From Caldilineaceae bacterium (GTDB taxonomy: Bacteria > Chloroflexota > Anaerolineae > Caldilineales > Caldilineaceae), in assembly GCA_020433455.1 (NCBI GenBank), contig JAGRCP010000092.1, positions 1 through 54,361 on the forward strand: a stretch of DNA of 54,361 nucleotides. Reading direction: 5' to 3'. Made by a program: the position numbers and the translations under genes. Within the stretch, counting starts at the first letter, position 1. Every line of letters begins with the position of its first letter. The notes under the pieces were generated by a model. The model was not told the DNA's origin and searched no databases. It saw only the letters and a program-made list of their open reading frames with translations. Shown piece by piece: positions 17,732-29,795 of this stretch.

Positions 17732-17735
<4 letters not shown>
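16188..17735 (-). CDS. Thiamine-diphosphate enzyme, acetolactate synthase/benzoylformate decarboxylase-like
   Basis: This 515-residue ThDP enzyme is of the acetolactate synthase superfamily, which decarboxylates 2-oxo acids. The PYR domain carries the cofactor-activating Glu27 in NPGTTELPLVAALEE. The central domain is shorter than in true AHAS and has no convincing FAD region. The PP domain has the Mg/ThDP motif ADGSGLYTVQGLWTQ...AANRRYQIL at about residues 408-440, with Ala for the first Gly of GDG. It overlaps the pepT stop and the GNAT start by 4 bp each, making a tight three-gene unit. Which 2-oxo acid it uses cannot be told; no small regulatory IlvH subunit is nearby, so a catabolic or decarboxylase role is more likely than branched-chain synthesis. 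Confidence 0.8.
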
Positions 17736-18982
<1,247 letters not shown>

Positions 18983-19018
18983 GAGAGTTACTCCTGGGTT
19001 GAAAAAAAGGTGGGATTG

Positions 19019-20404
<1,386 letters not shown>

Positions 20405-20482
20405 GAAAAAATCTCGGTTGATTTGTTGTGGGGATTGACGACTATGACTTCTCACGCCATCCGGGTCTATGCAGAACGCTTT

Positions 20483-22063
20483 CTATTCCCATTCAATGGT
20501 GGCAGGCGGCTTGCTGCTGATATCGTAGACGACGCGCGTGACGCCGTCGATCTCGTTGACGATACGGTTGGAGACCCGGGCCAGCAGATCATAGGGCAGG
20601 CGCGCCCAGTCGGCGGTCATAAAATCGTCGGTGGTGACGGCGCGCAGAGCAATAGTGTAACCGTATGTCCGACCGTCGCCCATAACGCCCACGCTGCGAA
20701 CAGGCAAGAGCACTGCGAATACCTGGCTCGTCGTACGATAGAGATTGGCGGCGCGCAGCTCATCCAGAAAGACCGCGTCGGCCGCGCGTAAAATCTCCAG
20801 CCGCTTCCAGGTCACGTCGCCGATAAGGCGGATGGCCAGTCCCGGTCCCGGAAAAGGATGGCGCCAGACAATGGACTCGGGCAGCCCCAGCGCCTCGCCC
20901 ACGGCGCGCACCTCATCCTTGAAGAGGAGGCGCAGCGGCTCGACGAGAGCAAACGTCATATCATCGGGCAGGCCGCCTACGTTGTGGTGGGTCTTGATGG
21001 TACGGGCGTGCTGGGTGTCGTCCCCCGAGGCCGATTCGATGACGTCGGGATAGAGGGTGCCCTGGGCCAGGAAGGCGGGCGAGTCCACGCCCCAATCCAC
21101 TGCCAGGCGCGCCGCCTCGGCCTCGAAAACCCGAATAAAACGCGCGCCGATGAGCTTACGCTTGCGTTCCGGATCGGCCACGCCGGCCAAATCGGTCAAA
21201 AATTCTTCCTTGGCGTCTATCGCCGTAAGCGCCATGCCCTGGTGCTGCTCAAATGTCTCGACAACCTGCTCCGCCTCGCCCCGCCGCAGCAGGCCGTGAT
21301 CCACAAAGACGCAGGCCAGGCGATCACCGATGGCCCGGTGAACCAGGGTGGCCGCCACCGCGCTGTCCACGCCGCCGCTCAGCCCGCAGATGACGTGACC
21401 ATTCGGCCCCACCTGCTCGCGGATGCGCGTCACGGTTTCATCGATGAAGTTGCCGGGCGTCCAATCGCCGCGGCAGCCGCAGATGCCCTTGACGAAATTA
21501 TCCAGCAAGGCTCCGCCCCAGGGCGTATGCGCCACCTCGGGATGAAATTGAATTCCGTAAAGGCGACGGGCCGCATGGGCAATCGCGGCCAAAGGCGAAT
21601 TCTCGGAATGGGCGATGGCGAGAAAGCCCGCGGGCAGCTGCTCCACCCGATCGCCGTGGCTCATCCAAACCCGCAGCGCGGCGGGCAATCCGGCGAAGAG
21701 GGGGTTGTCGGCGCCGACCTGTTGACCGGTTACCGTAATGTCGGCCGAGCCGTACTCCCGCTCGGCGCTGGGAGAGACCCTGCCGCCCAAAGCGTGGGCC
21801 AGCAGTTGCAGACCGTAACAGACGCCCAGAACGGGGACATCCTGCTCCAGCACGGCAGGCGGCAGCGTCGGCGCATCCTCGGCGTAAACGCTGTTGGGGC
21901 CGCCGGAGAGGATAATGCCTTTGGGGCGCATTCGGGGAAGCAATTCGTCCGCCTGATCCCAGGGGATCAATTCGGCATAGACCTGCTGTTCCCGCACCCG
22001 GCGACAGATGAGTTGGCTGTATTGACTGCCGTAATCGAGGACGGCGATGAGTTCATGCTGCAT
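20483..22063 (-). CDS. guaA: GMP synthase (glutamine-hydrolysing)
   Basis: This 526-residue enzyme converts XMP, ATP and glutamine to GMP in purine synthesis. The glutamine amidotransferase triad is Cys82 (GVCYGLQ), His174 and Glu176 (FHPEV). The ATP-pyrophosphatase P-loop is SGGVDS (229-234). The C-terminal dimerisation domain ends with the XMP-binding [12 protein letters not shown]. Length equals E. coli GuaA (525). It starts the minus-strand run guaA-sdaA-pepT-ThDP-GNAT and is divergent from the S1 gene across 382 bp. No obvious SD. Confidence 0.97.
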   Translation of the reverse strand: MQHELIAVLDYGSQYSQLICRRVREQQVYAELIPWDQADELLPRMRPKGIILSGGPNSVYAEDAPTLPPAVLEQDVPVLGVCYGLQLLAHALGGRVSPSAEREYGSADITVTGQQVGADNPLFAGLPAALRVWMSHGDRVEQLPAGFLAIAHSENSPLAAIAHAARRLYGIQFHPEVAHTPWGGALLDNFVKGICGCRGDWTPGNFIDETVTRIREQVGPNGHVICGLSGGVDSAVAATLVHRAIGDRLACVFVDHGLLRRGEAEQVVETFEQHQGMALTAIDAKEEFLTDLAGVADPERKRKLIGARFIRVFEAEAARLAVDWGVDSPAFLAQGTLYPDVIESASGDDTQHARTIKTHHNVGGLPDDMTFALVEPLRLLFKDEVRAVGEALGLPESIVWRHPFPGPGLAIRLIGDVTWKRLEILRAADAVFLDELRAANLYRTTSQVFAVLLPVRSVGVMGDGRTYGYTIALRAVTTDDFMTADWARLPYDLLARVSNRIVNEIDGVTRVVYDISSKPPATIEWE

Positions 22064-22222
22064 GAGCGAGACCGAAAAAGTGGGGAGGCAGCCATAAAAG
22101 ATCGGATGCGCTGCCTGATGAAATAGCGTTCAAACGTTGCAAAATTGACATCAGAGTACTCGCAGTTTGGGGTAGAGGACAAATTTTCGTGCGTCTTCGC
22201 AGATATTCGCCCGAAAAAACCC

Positions 22223-22251
22223 TTGACGACCAGTTTCGAACTTGATATACT
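22223..22251 (+). promoter_or_regulatory. Strong sigma70-type promoter for the S1 gene
   Basis: TTGACG (22223-22228), exactly 17 nt, TATACT (22246-22251): 5/6 at each box with ideal spacing, in an AT-rich stretch. Start would be near 22258, giving a leader of about 188 nt. This is the best promoter match in the window. Confidence 0.8.
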
Positions 22252-22335
22252 TTTAACCAATAGCAAAAATAGTAAGCGTAATCACAAATGCAGTAATGCT
22301 GCTACGTGCGAGCCTGAAGGGCGCGTAGGAGTTGA

Positions 22336-22397
22336 GATTCGGCCAGCTTGCAATAAGCCGGCCCGAATCCCATTCTTTCTATCAACCGGCTGGATCA
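22336..22397 (+). ncRNA. Structured S1 mRNA leader with a 16S 3'-end mimic
   Basis: 22336-22369 folds as a hairpin of 13 pairs (GATTC, GGCC, GCTT with their complements) with one bulged C, one mismatch and a 5-nt loop. At 22387-22397 the leader contains CGGCTGGATCA, the same 11 bases that precede the anti-SD in most bacterial 16S rRNAs. No U-tract follows, so it is not a terminator. E. coli rpsA is autoregulated through a structured leader, so an autogenous control element is plausible. This is an inference. Confidence 0.45.
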
Positions 22398-22445
22398 AGA
22401 ACATTCTCCCCATATTAATTTACCTCACGCATGGAGTCACGAGCG

Positions 22446-23753
22446 ATGACAGAGTCAGATAGGGTCCAGCCGGAAGCGGAAGGCGATCCGCGCCAAGACG
22501 CGGCGAATGAAATCGTTGAGCCCGGGCAGCAGGCCGAAAATCAAGCGATGGCGGAATTCCGGGAATACCTGGAGAAAGAGTCAGCCCTCGATTTGCCTGC
22601 ACGCGGTGAACTCTACGAAGGCGTCATTGTAGAGAAGCGCGCCAACGAAATCCTGGTCAATGTGGGAAGCAAGCATGATGGCGTGGTTCCCCAGGCGGAC
22701 CTGGCGCAGCTCGACCCGGACGTCCTGAATACTCTGCAAGAGGGCGAAACCGTTGAGGTGGTCGTCAGTCGTCAGGCCGATGACAGCGGCATCTTCATCC
22801 TGAGCATCGCCCAGGCGCAGCAGCAGAGGGATTGGCTGCGGGCGGAAGCGCTGCTGGAAAGCGGCGGAATCACTGAGTGCACCGTTGACGGATCGAACAA
22901 AGGCGGTCTGACTGCGATCTTCAGCCATTTGCGGGGCTTTATCCCCGCATCACACGTGGTGGATATGCCGCGCAACATGAACGACGATCAGCGCCAGGAT
23001 ACGTTGAGACGCCACATCGGCGAGAAGATGAACGTCAAAATCATTGAAGTGGAACCCAAACGGCGGCGGCTGGTCATGTCGCAACTGTTGGCCGAGCGGG
23101 AGCGCCGGGCTGCACGCCGTGAGGAACTCATCGAGACCCTCCACGTGGGCGACGAGCGGGAAGGCGTGGTGCGCAGCATCCGCCCCTTTGGCGCGTTTAT
23201 AGACGTCGGCGGAGCCGAAGGGCTTCTCCACGTGAGCGAATTGGACTGGGGTACGGTTCGCCATCCCAAGGACGTTATCTCGGTAGGCGATACGCTGCGG
23301 GTCCAGGTCATTCGCCTGGATCCAGACCGCGGCCGCATTGGATTGAGCCGCAAGCGGGTATTGCCCAATCCCTGGGAGACCATGACGACGCGTTATCGGG
23401 AGGGCGACATTGCCCCGGTGCGCATTACCCGGGTGGTGGATTTTGGCGCCTTTGCTGAGCTGGAGCAGGGCATTGAGGGGCTAATCCATATCAGCGAGCT
23501 GGCGGATATTACGATTGCCGAACCGTTAAAGATGGTGCGCCCGGGCGACGAAATTATGGCCAAGATTCTGCGCATCGACACGGCACGGCAGCGCGTGGGG
23601 CTGAGCCGGCGTCAGGCCATCGAATCGGATATATTATGGGAAGAGGATGACGGGACAGGAGATGACGGCGAGGAAGAAGCGTCATTCTTTATGCGTGAGA
23701 AGGAGCCTTTCGACGCCGAGTTCATGACGGACGAGGAGACGAGCCAGGAATAG
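22446..23753 (+). CDS. Four-domain S1 RNA-binding protein (ribosomal protein S1-like)
   Basis: A 435-residue protein with an acidic N-terminus and four S1 OB-fold domains at roughly residues 52-122, 140-205, 232-302 and 319-389. The last two are canonical (GVVRSIRPFGAFIDVGGAEGLLHVSELDWG; ITRVVDFGAFAELEQGIEGLIHISELAD). Bacterial S1 brings mRNA to the 30S subunit; four-domain versions occur outside Proteobacteria. Domain 2 is degenerate, as usual. An acidic tail (EEDDGTGDDGEEE) follows. The frame is open to an ATG at 22431, but GGAG (22433-22436) lies 9 nt before the ATG at 22446, which is preferred. It has its own strong promoter, a long leader and a clear terminator, so it is monocistronic. 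Confidence 0.88.
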   Translation: MTESDRVQPEAEGDPRQDAANEIVEPGQQAENQAMAEFREYLEKESALDLPARGELYEGVIVEKRANEILVNVGSKHDGVVPQADLAQLDPDVLNTLQEGETVEVVVSRQADDSGIFILSIAQAQQQRDWLRAEALLESGGITECTVDGSNKGGLTAIFSHLRGFIPASHVVDMPRNMNDDQRQDTLRRHIGEKMNVKIIEVEPKRRRLVMSQLLAERERRAARREELIETLHVGDEREGVVRSIRPFGAFIDVGGAEGLLHVSELDWGTVRHPKDVISVGDTLRVQVIRLDPDRGRIGLSRKRVLPNPWETMTTRYREGDIAPVRITRVVDFGAFAELEQGIEGLIHISELADITIAEPLKMVRPGDEIMAKILRIDTARQRVGLSRRQAIESDILWEEDDGTGDDGEEEASFFMREKEPFDAEFMTDEETSQE

Positions 23754-23804
23754 GGTCCCGGACCGGGACAAGCAAGTTTTCCAGCCATAAGCATAGCGTT
23801 TTTC

Positions 23805-23843
23805 AGAACTTCGGATTTCCCCGGAAGCCCGAAGTTCTTTTTT
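23805..23843 (+). terminator. Rho-independent terminator of the S1 gene
   Basis: AGAACTTCGG (23805-23814) pairs perfectly with 23829-23838, with a 14-nt loop, followed by a run of six T (23838-23843). It is the classic form and ends the S1 transcript 52 bp after the stop codon, ahead of the rex promoter. Confidence 0.88.
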
Positions 23844-23850
23844 GCGTCAC

Positions 23851-23890
23851 TTGTCAGCTTCTCGCCATTTGTGATACAGTACACAAATGG
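23851..23890 (+). promoter_or_regulatory. rex promoter overlapped by a Rex operator
   Basis: A 26-bp near-perfect palindrome CCATTTGTG-N8-CACAAATGG spans 23865-23890 and contains the Rex consensus half-sites TTGTG and CACAA at the standard 18-bp overall length (23869-23886). A promoter TTGTCA (23851-23856), 18 nt, TACAGT (23875-23880) puts its -10 box in the centre of the operator. Rex binding would block transcription, and rex lies 112 bp downstream, so autorepression at low NADH/NAD is strongly implied. Confidence 0.85.
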
Positions 23891-24001
23891 GGCGCTTTTT
23901 GGATCTGGAGCCGAAGGGCGCTTCGTCACTCTACTTTTCCGCCTTCTGCTGGATAAGTTGCAATCGCTTATCTTTGCTCCATACGGTTCAGTGAATGCGC
24001 C

Positions 24002-24664
24002 ATGACAACGCAAAAATCCTCGGCCCACGATAAGGCCGCCGTACCGGATATTGTGATTGGCCGCTTGCCCATCTACCTGCGCACCCTGACGATTTTTCGC
24101 AATTCGGGCAAGGATGTAACGTCCAGTCAGGAATTGGGGGAATATTTAGGCATTAGTTCGGCGCAGATTCGCAAAGACCTCAGCCACTTCGGCGAATTCG
24201 GCAAGCAGGGCACGGGCTACAACGTTGCATACCTCTGTAAGCAGCTGGAAAAAATCCTGAAGGTCGATTGCGTATGGCCGGTTTTACTGGTTGGGGCGGG
24301 CCATTTGGGTCATGCGCTGGCCAGTTACGAGGGGTTTGAAAACCGCGGTTTTCGCATCACCGGCGTCTTTGACAGCAGTCAGGAGAAAGTAGGCGGACAG
24401 ATAGGCAATTTAGTCGTTCAGCCTATGGATGAGCTGAATGATTTTGTCTCCCGCCAGCGCTGTCAGATTGCCATTATCGCCGTGCCCGCGGAAGCGGCCC
24501 AGAACGTGGCCAATCTGCTCATCAAAGTAGGCGTTAAGAGCATCCTCTGCTATGCGCCCATTACGCTTACGCTGCCGCCTCATGTTCAGGTCGAGTACAT
24601 CGATCCGGTCATCCACTTTCAGCACATGACCTTCTACCTCTCCAAAGGCTGCATCGACTCATAG
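24002..24664 (+). CDS. rex: Redox-sensing transcriptional repressor Rex
   Basis: A 220-residue homodimeric repressor that senses the NADH/NAD ratio and controls fermentation and respiration genes. The N-terminal winged helix (residues about 18-80) has the signature [44 protein letters not shown]. The Rossmann domain begins [15 protein letters not shown] (GAGHLG, residues 98-103). The C-terminal domain-swapped helix ends [10 protein letters not shown]. Length is typical (about 210). The gene has its own operator-covered promoter. No SD is obvious before the ATG at 24002. It faces rsmG tail to tail with a 14-bp gap. Confidence 0.96.
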   Translation: MTTQKSSAHDKAAVPDIVIGRLPIYLRTLTIFRNSGKDVTSSQELGEYLGISSAQIRKDLSHFGEFGKQGTGYNVAYLCKQLEKILKVDCVWPVLLVGAGHLGHALASYEGFENRGFRITGVFDSSQEKVGGQIGNLVVQPMDELNDFVSRQRCQIAIIAVPAEAAQNVANLLIKVGVKSILCYAPITLTLPPHVQVEYIDPVIHFQHMTFYLSKGCIDS

Positions 24665-24678
24665 ACGCGGGGGAATCC

Positions 24679-25446
24679 CTAGGCCAGCGGCCGCCGACGA
24701 GGCAAGCCTTGTCCGCGCGGATAGTCGCCCGGCGTGGCCCGCACCTTGCGAATCAGCAGGATAAAGCGTCGCCCTTCCACAAACGGCACGTCCAGCGGGG
24801 CCAGACGTACGGTGTCGCCGCCCAGCATCTGGATGGCGCTGCGTGCATCAACAAACTCCTGAGGCGCGCTCGGCCCTTTGTAGATGAGGGCCAATCCGTT
24901 TAGGCGCACCAGGGGCAGCAAATACTCGACCAGCGTATTCAGCGACGCGACGGCGCGGGCCGTAACCACGTCAAACGCCGCGCGATATTCCTCTTTTCGT
25001 CCCAACTCTTCCGCCCGCCCCTGAATAACAGAGGTATCCGCCAACGCCAGCGCCTGGGTCAACTGCTCCAGAAAACGCACTTTTTTTCCCGTTCCGTCCA
25101 TGAGGGCCAGCTGAATATCCGGTGCGGCCAATTTGAGGGGAACGCCGGGAAAGCCCGCGCCCGTCCCCACGTCAACCAGGCGCAATCCCGGCTTCAGCGT
25201 CAGGGGCAAATTCAGCTCCTCGGCCAGGATGGGCAAGCCCGCCAGGGAATCGAGGAAATGTTTGGCCTGCACATCCTCATAGTCGGTGATGGATGTGAGG
25301 TTGAATTTTTGATTCCATTCCGCCAGCTCGTGATAATAGCGCTCAAAATCGGCCTGCTGCGCGGGGGAAAGGGAGATGCCCATCTCTTGTGCGCCGGTCA
25401 CGAGCAGCGACATGGCGTCAGGGGAAAGCGGCGTGGATGCAGTCAT
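24679..25446 (-). CDS. rsmG: 16S rRNA (guanine527-N7)-methyltransferase
   Basis: This 255-residue SAM-dependent enzyme methylates G527 of 16S rRNA. The SAM-binding motif [17 protein letters not shown] starts at residue 91, followed by [15 protein letters not shown] and the catalytic-loop region [19 protein letters not shown]. The family N-terminus [35 protein letters not shown] and the C-terminus [16 protein letters not shown] are both present, so the gene is complete. AAGG lies about 9 nt before the ATG. In many bacteria rsmG sits near mnmG/parAB at the origin; none of those is seen here. Confidence 0.96.
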   Translation of the reverse strand: MTASTPLSPDAMSLLVTGAQEMGISLSPAQQADFERYYHELAEWNQKFNLTSITDYEDVQAKHFLDSLAGLPILAEELNLPLTLKPGLRLVDVGTGAGFPGVPLKLAAPDIQLALMDGTGKKVRFLEQLTQALALADTSVIQGRAEELGRKEEYRAAFDVVTARAVASLNTLVEYLLPLVRLNGLALIYKGPSAPQEFVDARSAIQMLGGDTVRLAPLDVPFVEGRRFILLIRKVRATPGDYPRGQGLPRRRPLA

Positions 25447-25543
25447 ATGGATAACCTTGTGCTGAAAAGATGCGATCTGTTACCCATTTTTAGCACATCC
25501 GGCCGCCGGTTACAACAGCGTGCAGGCGGCGATAACAAAAAGA

Positions 25544-25622
25544 GGCCGGGGACAACGCGGATCAGGCGGGCATCTCCAGAAAAAATCTGCAAAAGCCCGC
25601 CGCGTCCGCGTCATCCCCGGCC
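25544..25622 (-). terminator. Very long nested hairpin terminator of the fad genes
   Basis: Three stacked perfect stems (25544-25551/25615-25622, 25556-25561/25605-25610, 25565-25571/25595-25601) are separated only by 2x2 internal loops, with a further 4-bp stem CAGA/TCTG at the tip. That gives about 28 pairs in 79 nt. On the minus strand it starts 17 nt after the fadA stop and is followed by TCTTTTTG. The U-tract marks it as a rho-independent terminator of the minus-strand fad genes, but it is far longer than needed. Confidence 0.8.
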
Positions 25623-25639
25623 GATTGTGACCGCTTGCC

Positions 25640-26815
<1,176 letters not shown>

Positions 26816-26842
26816 GGTCTATGTCCTTTCGTTAGGAAAGAA

Positions 26843-26870
26843 GGGCGAGGGGCGGGGAGCGAGGGGCGAA
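26843..26870. repeat. GGGCGAG heptamer array in front of fadA
   Basis: Four 7-nt units: GGGCGAG, GGGCGGG, GAGCGAG, GGGCGAA, starting 28 nt upstream of the fadA ATG (minus strand). Same period, different unit from the other arrays in the window. Confidence 0.7.
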
Positions 26871-26927
26871 ATTGCGTTCGTCCGGTCATCTCCTGCCCGT
26901 TGCCCAGTCAGGTTGGTTCTATTTTGG

Positions 26928-26963
26928 GCGATGCCGGCGCTTGGCTGCGCTGACCAGCATCGC
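26928..26963. other. Hairpin between fadN and fadA
   Basis: GCGATGC (26928-26934) pairs with GCATCGC (26957-26963), and an inner GCGC/GCGC stem (26937-26940/26947-26950) closes a 6-nt loop. There is no U-tract, so it may be an mRNA processing or stabilising element rather than a terminator. Confidence 0.5.
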
Positions 26964-27030
26964 AATGAGTTCGTCATATTGGCTGAAGCGATGGTTGAAG
27001 ACATCAGGCTTCAAACCCTCGCAACCTCGC

Positions 27031-29469
27031 TCAATTCCGCAACGGCTTGCCCCGCTGGAGCATGTGCAAGACCCGATCCTGGGTTTTGGGCGTGCTGGCC
27101 AGGGTGAGGACCGCGTCCAGCTCCAGGTCCAGGAAGTACTGTTCGTCCATCCACGCGGGCTCGCTCAAGTCGCCGCCGGTGAGGACATAGCCCAGCTTCT
27201 CCGCGATGAAGGCGTCGTGCTCGCTGATAAAGCCGCCCTGAATCATGGAGTAGGTCTCAATCTTGACGCTGGCAAAATGATCCCGGCCCGCGGCATAGAC
27301 GTTGCCCGTGGTCACCGGCGGGCGATAGCCTTCGTCGGCCATTTCCAGCACCGCCTGACGCGCCAGGGACAACTGTTGATCCCGGTTCATGACGATCAGG
27401 TCATCCTCAGCCAGATAGCCCAATTGACGCGCTTCTTCACCGGACATAGAGACTTTGGCAAAGCCGATGGTCTCGAAGATCTTGCGTAAATAAGGCATGG
27501 GGTTGACGTTGGTGGCGTGCATGTGGGGACTGACGTGACGGCGCACCATCTCCTTGCAGCCGCCCCAGCCCGGGATGATGCCTACGCCCACTTCCACCAG
27601 CCCCATGTAGGTTTCCGCCGCGGCTACGATACGGTCTGACGCCAGGCAGGTCTCCACGCCGCCGCCCAGAACGCGCTGGAAGGGCGCGGCCACCACGGGC
27701 TTGGGGGCCTTGCGCAGAGCCAGAAGCGTATCCTGACCGCCCTGGAGCAGCTTGCCGATCTCTTCCCACTGGCCGGACTGGGCCAGAATGGCTACCTTGA
27801 GCAGGTTGGCGCCCACGCTGAAATTTTCGCCCTCGTTGGCAATGACCAGACCGGTCGCGTCGCCGTACATGCGGTCAATGGCGACCTGGGCAATTTCGAA
27901 CATTTCGTCATCCAGCGCGTTCATCTTGCTGTGGAACTCCAATAGCATGACGCCGTCGCCCATATCCAGCAGGCTGGCGGACTCATTGCCCGCAATCTTG
28001 GCGTGGGAGCGCTTCACGTCGCCGATGGTGAGGGAATTTGCGCCGGCTTTCACCGCCTCGTATTGCCGGGTGAGGGGACTATAGGCCATGCGCTCGGTGC
28101 CGTAGTAGGTATAGAACTGCTCATGGCCGCTCTCCAGCATCTCGACCACCCACGGCGCGACGGAAACGCCCTCGCCCGCCAGCCGATTGACCGTCTCCTC
28201 CACGCCCAGGACGTCCCACGTCTCAAAGGGTCCCATCTCCCAGGCGAAGCCCCACTTCATGGCGTTATCGATATCCACAATGCTGTCGGCGATTTCGGGA
28301 ATACGCTTGGATGCGTAGGCCATGGTGCGGGAAAGGGTATGCCAAATCAACTCGCCCGCGGCGTCATCCGCCTCGACCAGCGCCTGGAGGCGATCAACCA
28401 GAGACAGATCCTTGGCGTCGCCCACGCTGTCCCATTTGGGCTTGCGCGGCTCCACGTATTCGATCTCACCGTCTTCGGCGGCCGTCTGGAGATCCAATCC
28501 CCAAAACGCCTTTTTGCCCTGTTCATCCTTGACCGTTTTGTAAAAACCCTGGCCGACTTTAGAGCCGAGGAGCTTATTCTCTATGAGCGCTTCCATGATC
28601 GCGCTGCCGTACTCGCCGCGCAGGATTTCCCGGTCTTCATCGTCGGGAATCATCTGGTAAAGATTCTGGCTCACCAGGGCCATGACGTCGATGCCGATGA
28701 CGTCGTTGAGGCGGAACGTGCCGGTTTTGGGGCGGCCCAGCAGCGGTCCGGTCAGGCGGTCCACTTCCTCCACCGTGTAGCCGTTCTCAATGGCGAATTC
28801 CATGACGTCGCTCTGAATAAAGCTAATCATGCGGTTGGCGACAAAGTTGGGCGTGTCCTTGCAAACCACCACCCCCTTGCCCAACACGTCTTCACCGAAG
28901 CGCTTCATCCGCTCGACCACAGCCGGATCGGTCTCTTGGGTGGGGATGATTTCCAGCAGGTGAAGATAGCGGGGTGGGTTGAAAAAATGGGTGCCGAGGA
29001 AACGTTGCTTAAAGCTCTCTGACCGGCCCTCGCTGATGATGTGAATGGGGATGCCCGACGTGTTGGTGCTGATGACCGCACCCGCGGGCGCGTGCTCCTC
29101 GATGCGGGCCATAAGCGCTTGTTTGGGTTCGGGGCGCTCAATGATGACCTCAATGATCCAGTCGCTCTTGCCCACGGCTGCTTCAAAATCGTCTTCCAGA
29201 TTGCCCACGGAGATGAGGCGCGCCGCGTCCTTGACGAAGAGATTATTGGGCTTGGCTTTGATCATGCGGTCGAAGCCGTCCTGGACAATGCGGTTGCGTA
29301 CCCGCCTGTCATCCAGCGACAGGCCGGCCGCTTCTTCCTGGGGCGTCAGCTCTCGGGGGACCATATCGAGCAGCGTCACCGGTACGCCAGCGTTGGCCAG
29401 GTGCCCGGCAATGGCCGCGCCCATGGTCCCCGCGCCGATGACGGTGACGGTATTAATTCCGTTTGGCAT
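27031..29469 (-). CDS. fadN: Fused 3-hydroxyacyl-CoA dehydrogenase/enoyl-CoA hydratase (FadN type)
   Basis: This 812-residue bifunctional beta-oxidation enzyme hydrates enoyl-CoA and oxidises 3-hydroxyacyl-CoA. The order is dehydrogenase first: NAD motif GAGTMG (residues 12-17), then NTSGIPI, GTHFFNPPRYLHLLEIIPT, KDTPNFVANRM. The crotonase-fold domain follows at about residues 490-680 (MLLEFHSKMNALDDEMFEIAQVAID; NEGENFSVGANLLKV; FQRVLGGGVETCL). This domain order and length match Bacillus FadN (about 790) rather than E. coli FadB. AAGGAG lies 9 nt before the ATG. It precedes fadA. The start region is 326 bp from the CDF gene end. Confidence 0.93.
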   Translation of the reverse strand: MPNGINTVTVIGAGTMGAAIAGHLANAGVPVTLLDMVPRELTPQEEAAGLSLDDRRVRNRIVQDGFDRMIKAKPNNLFVKDAARLISVGNLEDDFEAAVGKSDWIIEVIIERPEPKQALMARIEEHAPAGAVISTNTSGIPIHIISEGRSESFKQRFLGTHFFNPPRYLHLLEIIPTQETDPAVVERMKRFGEDVLGKGVVVCKDTPNFVANRMISFIQSDVMEFAIENGYTVEEVDRLTGPLLGRPKTGTFRLNDVIGIDVMALVSQNLYQMIPDDEDREILRGEYGSAIMEALIENKLLGSKVGQGFYKTVKDEQGKKAFWGLDLQTAAEDGEIEYVEPRKPKWDSVGDAKDLSLVDRLQALVEADDAAGELIWHTLSRTMAYASKRIPEIADSIVDIDNAMKWGFAWEMGPFETWDVLGVEETVNRLAGEGVSVAPWVVEMLESGHEQFYTYYGTERMAYSPLTRQYEAVKAGANSLTIGDVKRSHAKIAGNESASLLDMGDGVMLLEFHSKMNALDDEMFEIAQVAIDRMYGDATGLVIANEGENFSVGANLLKVAILAQSGQWEEIGKLLQGGQDTLLALRKAPKPVVAAPFQRVLGGGVETCLASDRIVAAAETYMGLVEVGVGIIPGWGGCKEMVRRHVSPHMHATNVNPMPYLRKIFETIGFAKVSMSGEEARQLGYLAEDDLIVMNRDQQLSLARQAVLEMADEGYRPPVTTGNVYAAGRDHFASVKIETYSMIQGGFISEHDAFIAEKLGYVLTGGDLSEPAWMDEQYFLDLELDAVLTLASTPKTQDRVLHMLQRGKPLRN

Positions 29470-29795
29470 GTGATTGCTCCTTCAATCGGATGCAGTGGAT
29501 AGAGCGTACTTCAGGCAGCATGGATGAACCTGCGCGGATTTTTTCTGTCATCATCCGCGCAGATCCGCCCATTCCCGCCGGATTCACGTTCTATCAGATT
29601 GTCCTGAATCGATACCAAGTTTGCGCAGGATACGATCCTGCACGGGGTGATGACAAAGTTTGCCACGAAGATGTTGCGAAGCGGTTTTGAACGTAATGAG
29701 TGATGGTTGATTCGTTTACTTGCTGATTCGTTACGGAATTAAGCGTGCCTCACTCGTCACGCATCAAATTTACGTGTCACGATTACGCAGTACAA
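29470..29795. other. 326-bp gap upstream of fadN, with hairpins and repeat words
   Basis: No gene was found. It contains a perfect 10-bp hairpin (29530-29539/29553-29562), a tight 7-bp hairpin GCAGGAT-acg-ATCCTGC (29625-29641), a direct repeat TGATTCGTT (16-nt spacing, around 29709-29733), and the GCATCAAA element (29761-29768) inside a CACGCAT-type string. The first hairpin may end up in the fadN leader. No Rex-type dyad was seen here. Confidence 0.6.

Larger units (their letters stand above)
22064..22445. other. Divergent intergenic region between guaA and the S1 gene
   Basis: A 382-bp gap with a lower GC content than the flanking genes. It holds a strong plus-strand promoter and a structured leader for the S1 gene (listed separately). 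No convincing minus-strand promoter for guaA and no gene were recognised. Two tiny ATG-initiated frames in the leader have no SD. Confidence 0.8.

Noticed and set aside
22261-22430. tRNA or upstream peptide in the S1 leader
   Set aside because: The hairpin does not fold as a cloverleaf, no T-loop consensus is present, and the tiny frames have no SD.
26872-27489. Plus-strand gene overlapping the end of fadN
   Set aside because: It is mostly antisense to the well-conserved FadN hydratase domain and has no recognisable domain.
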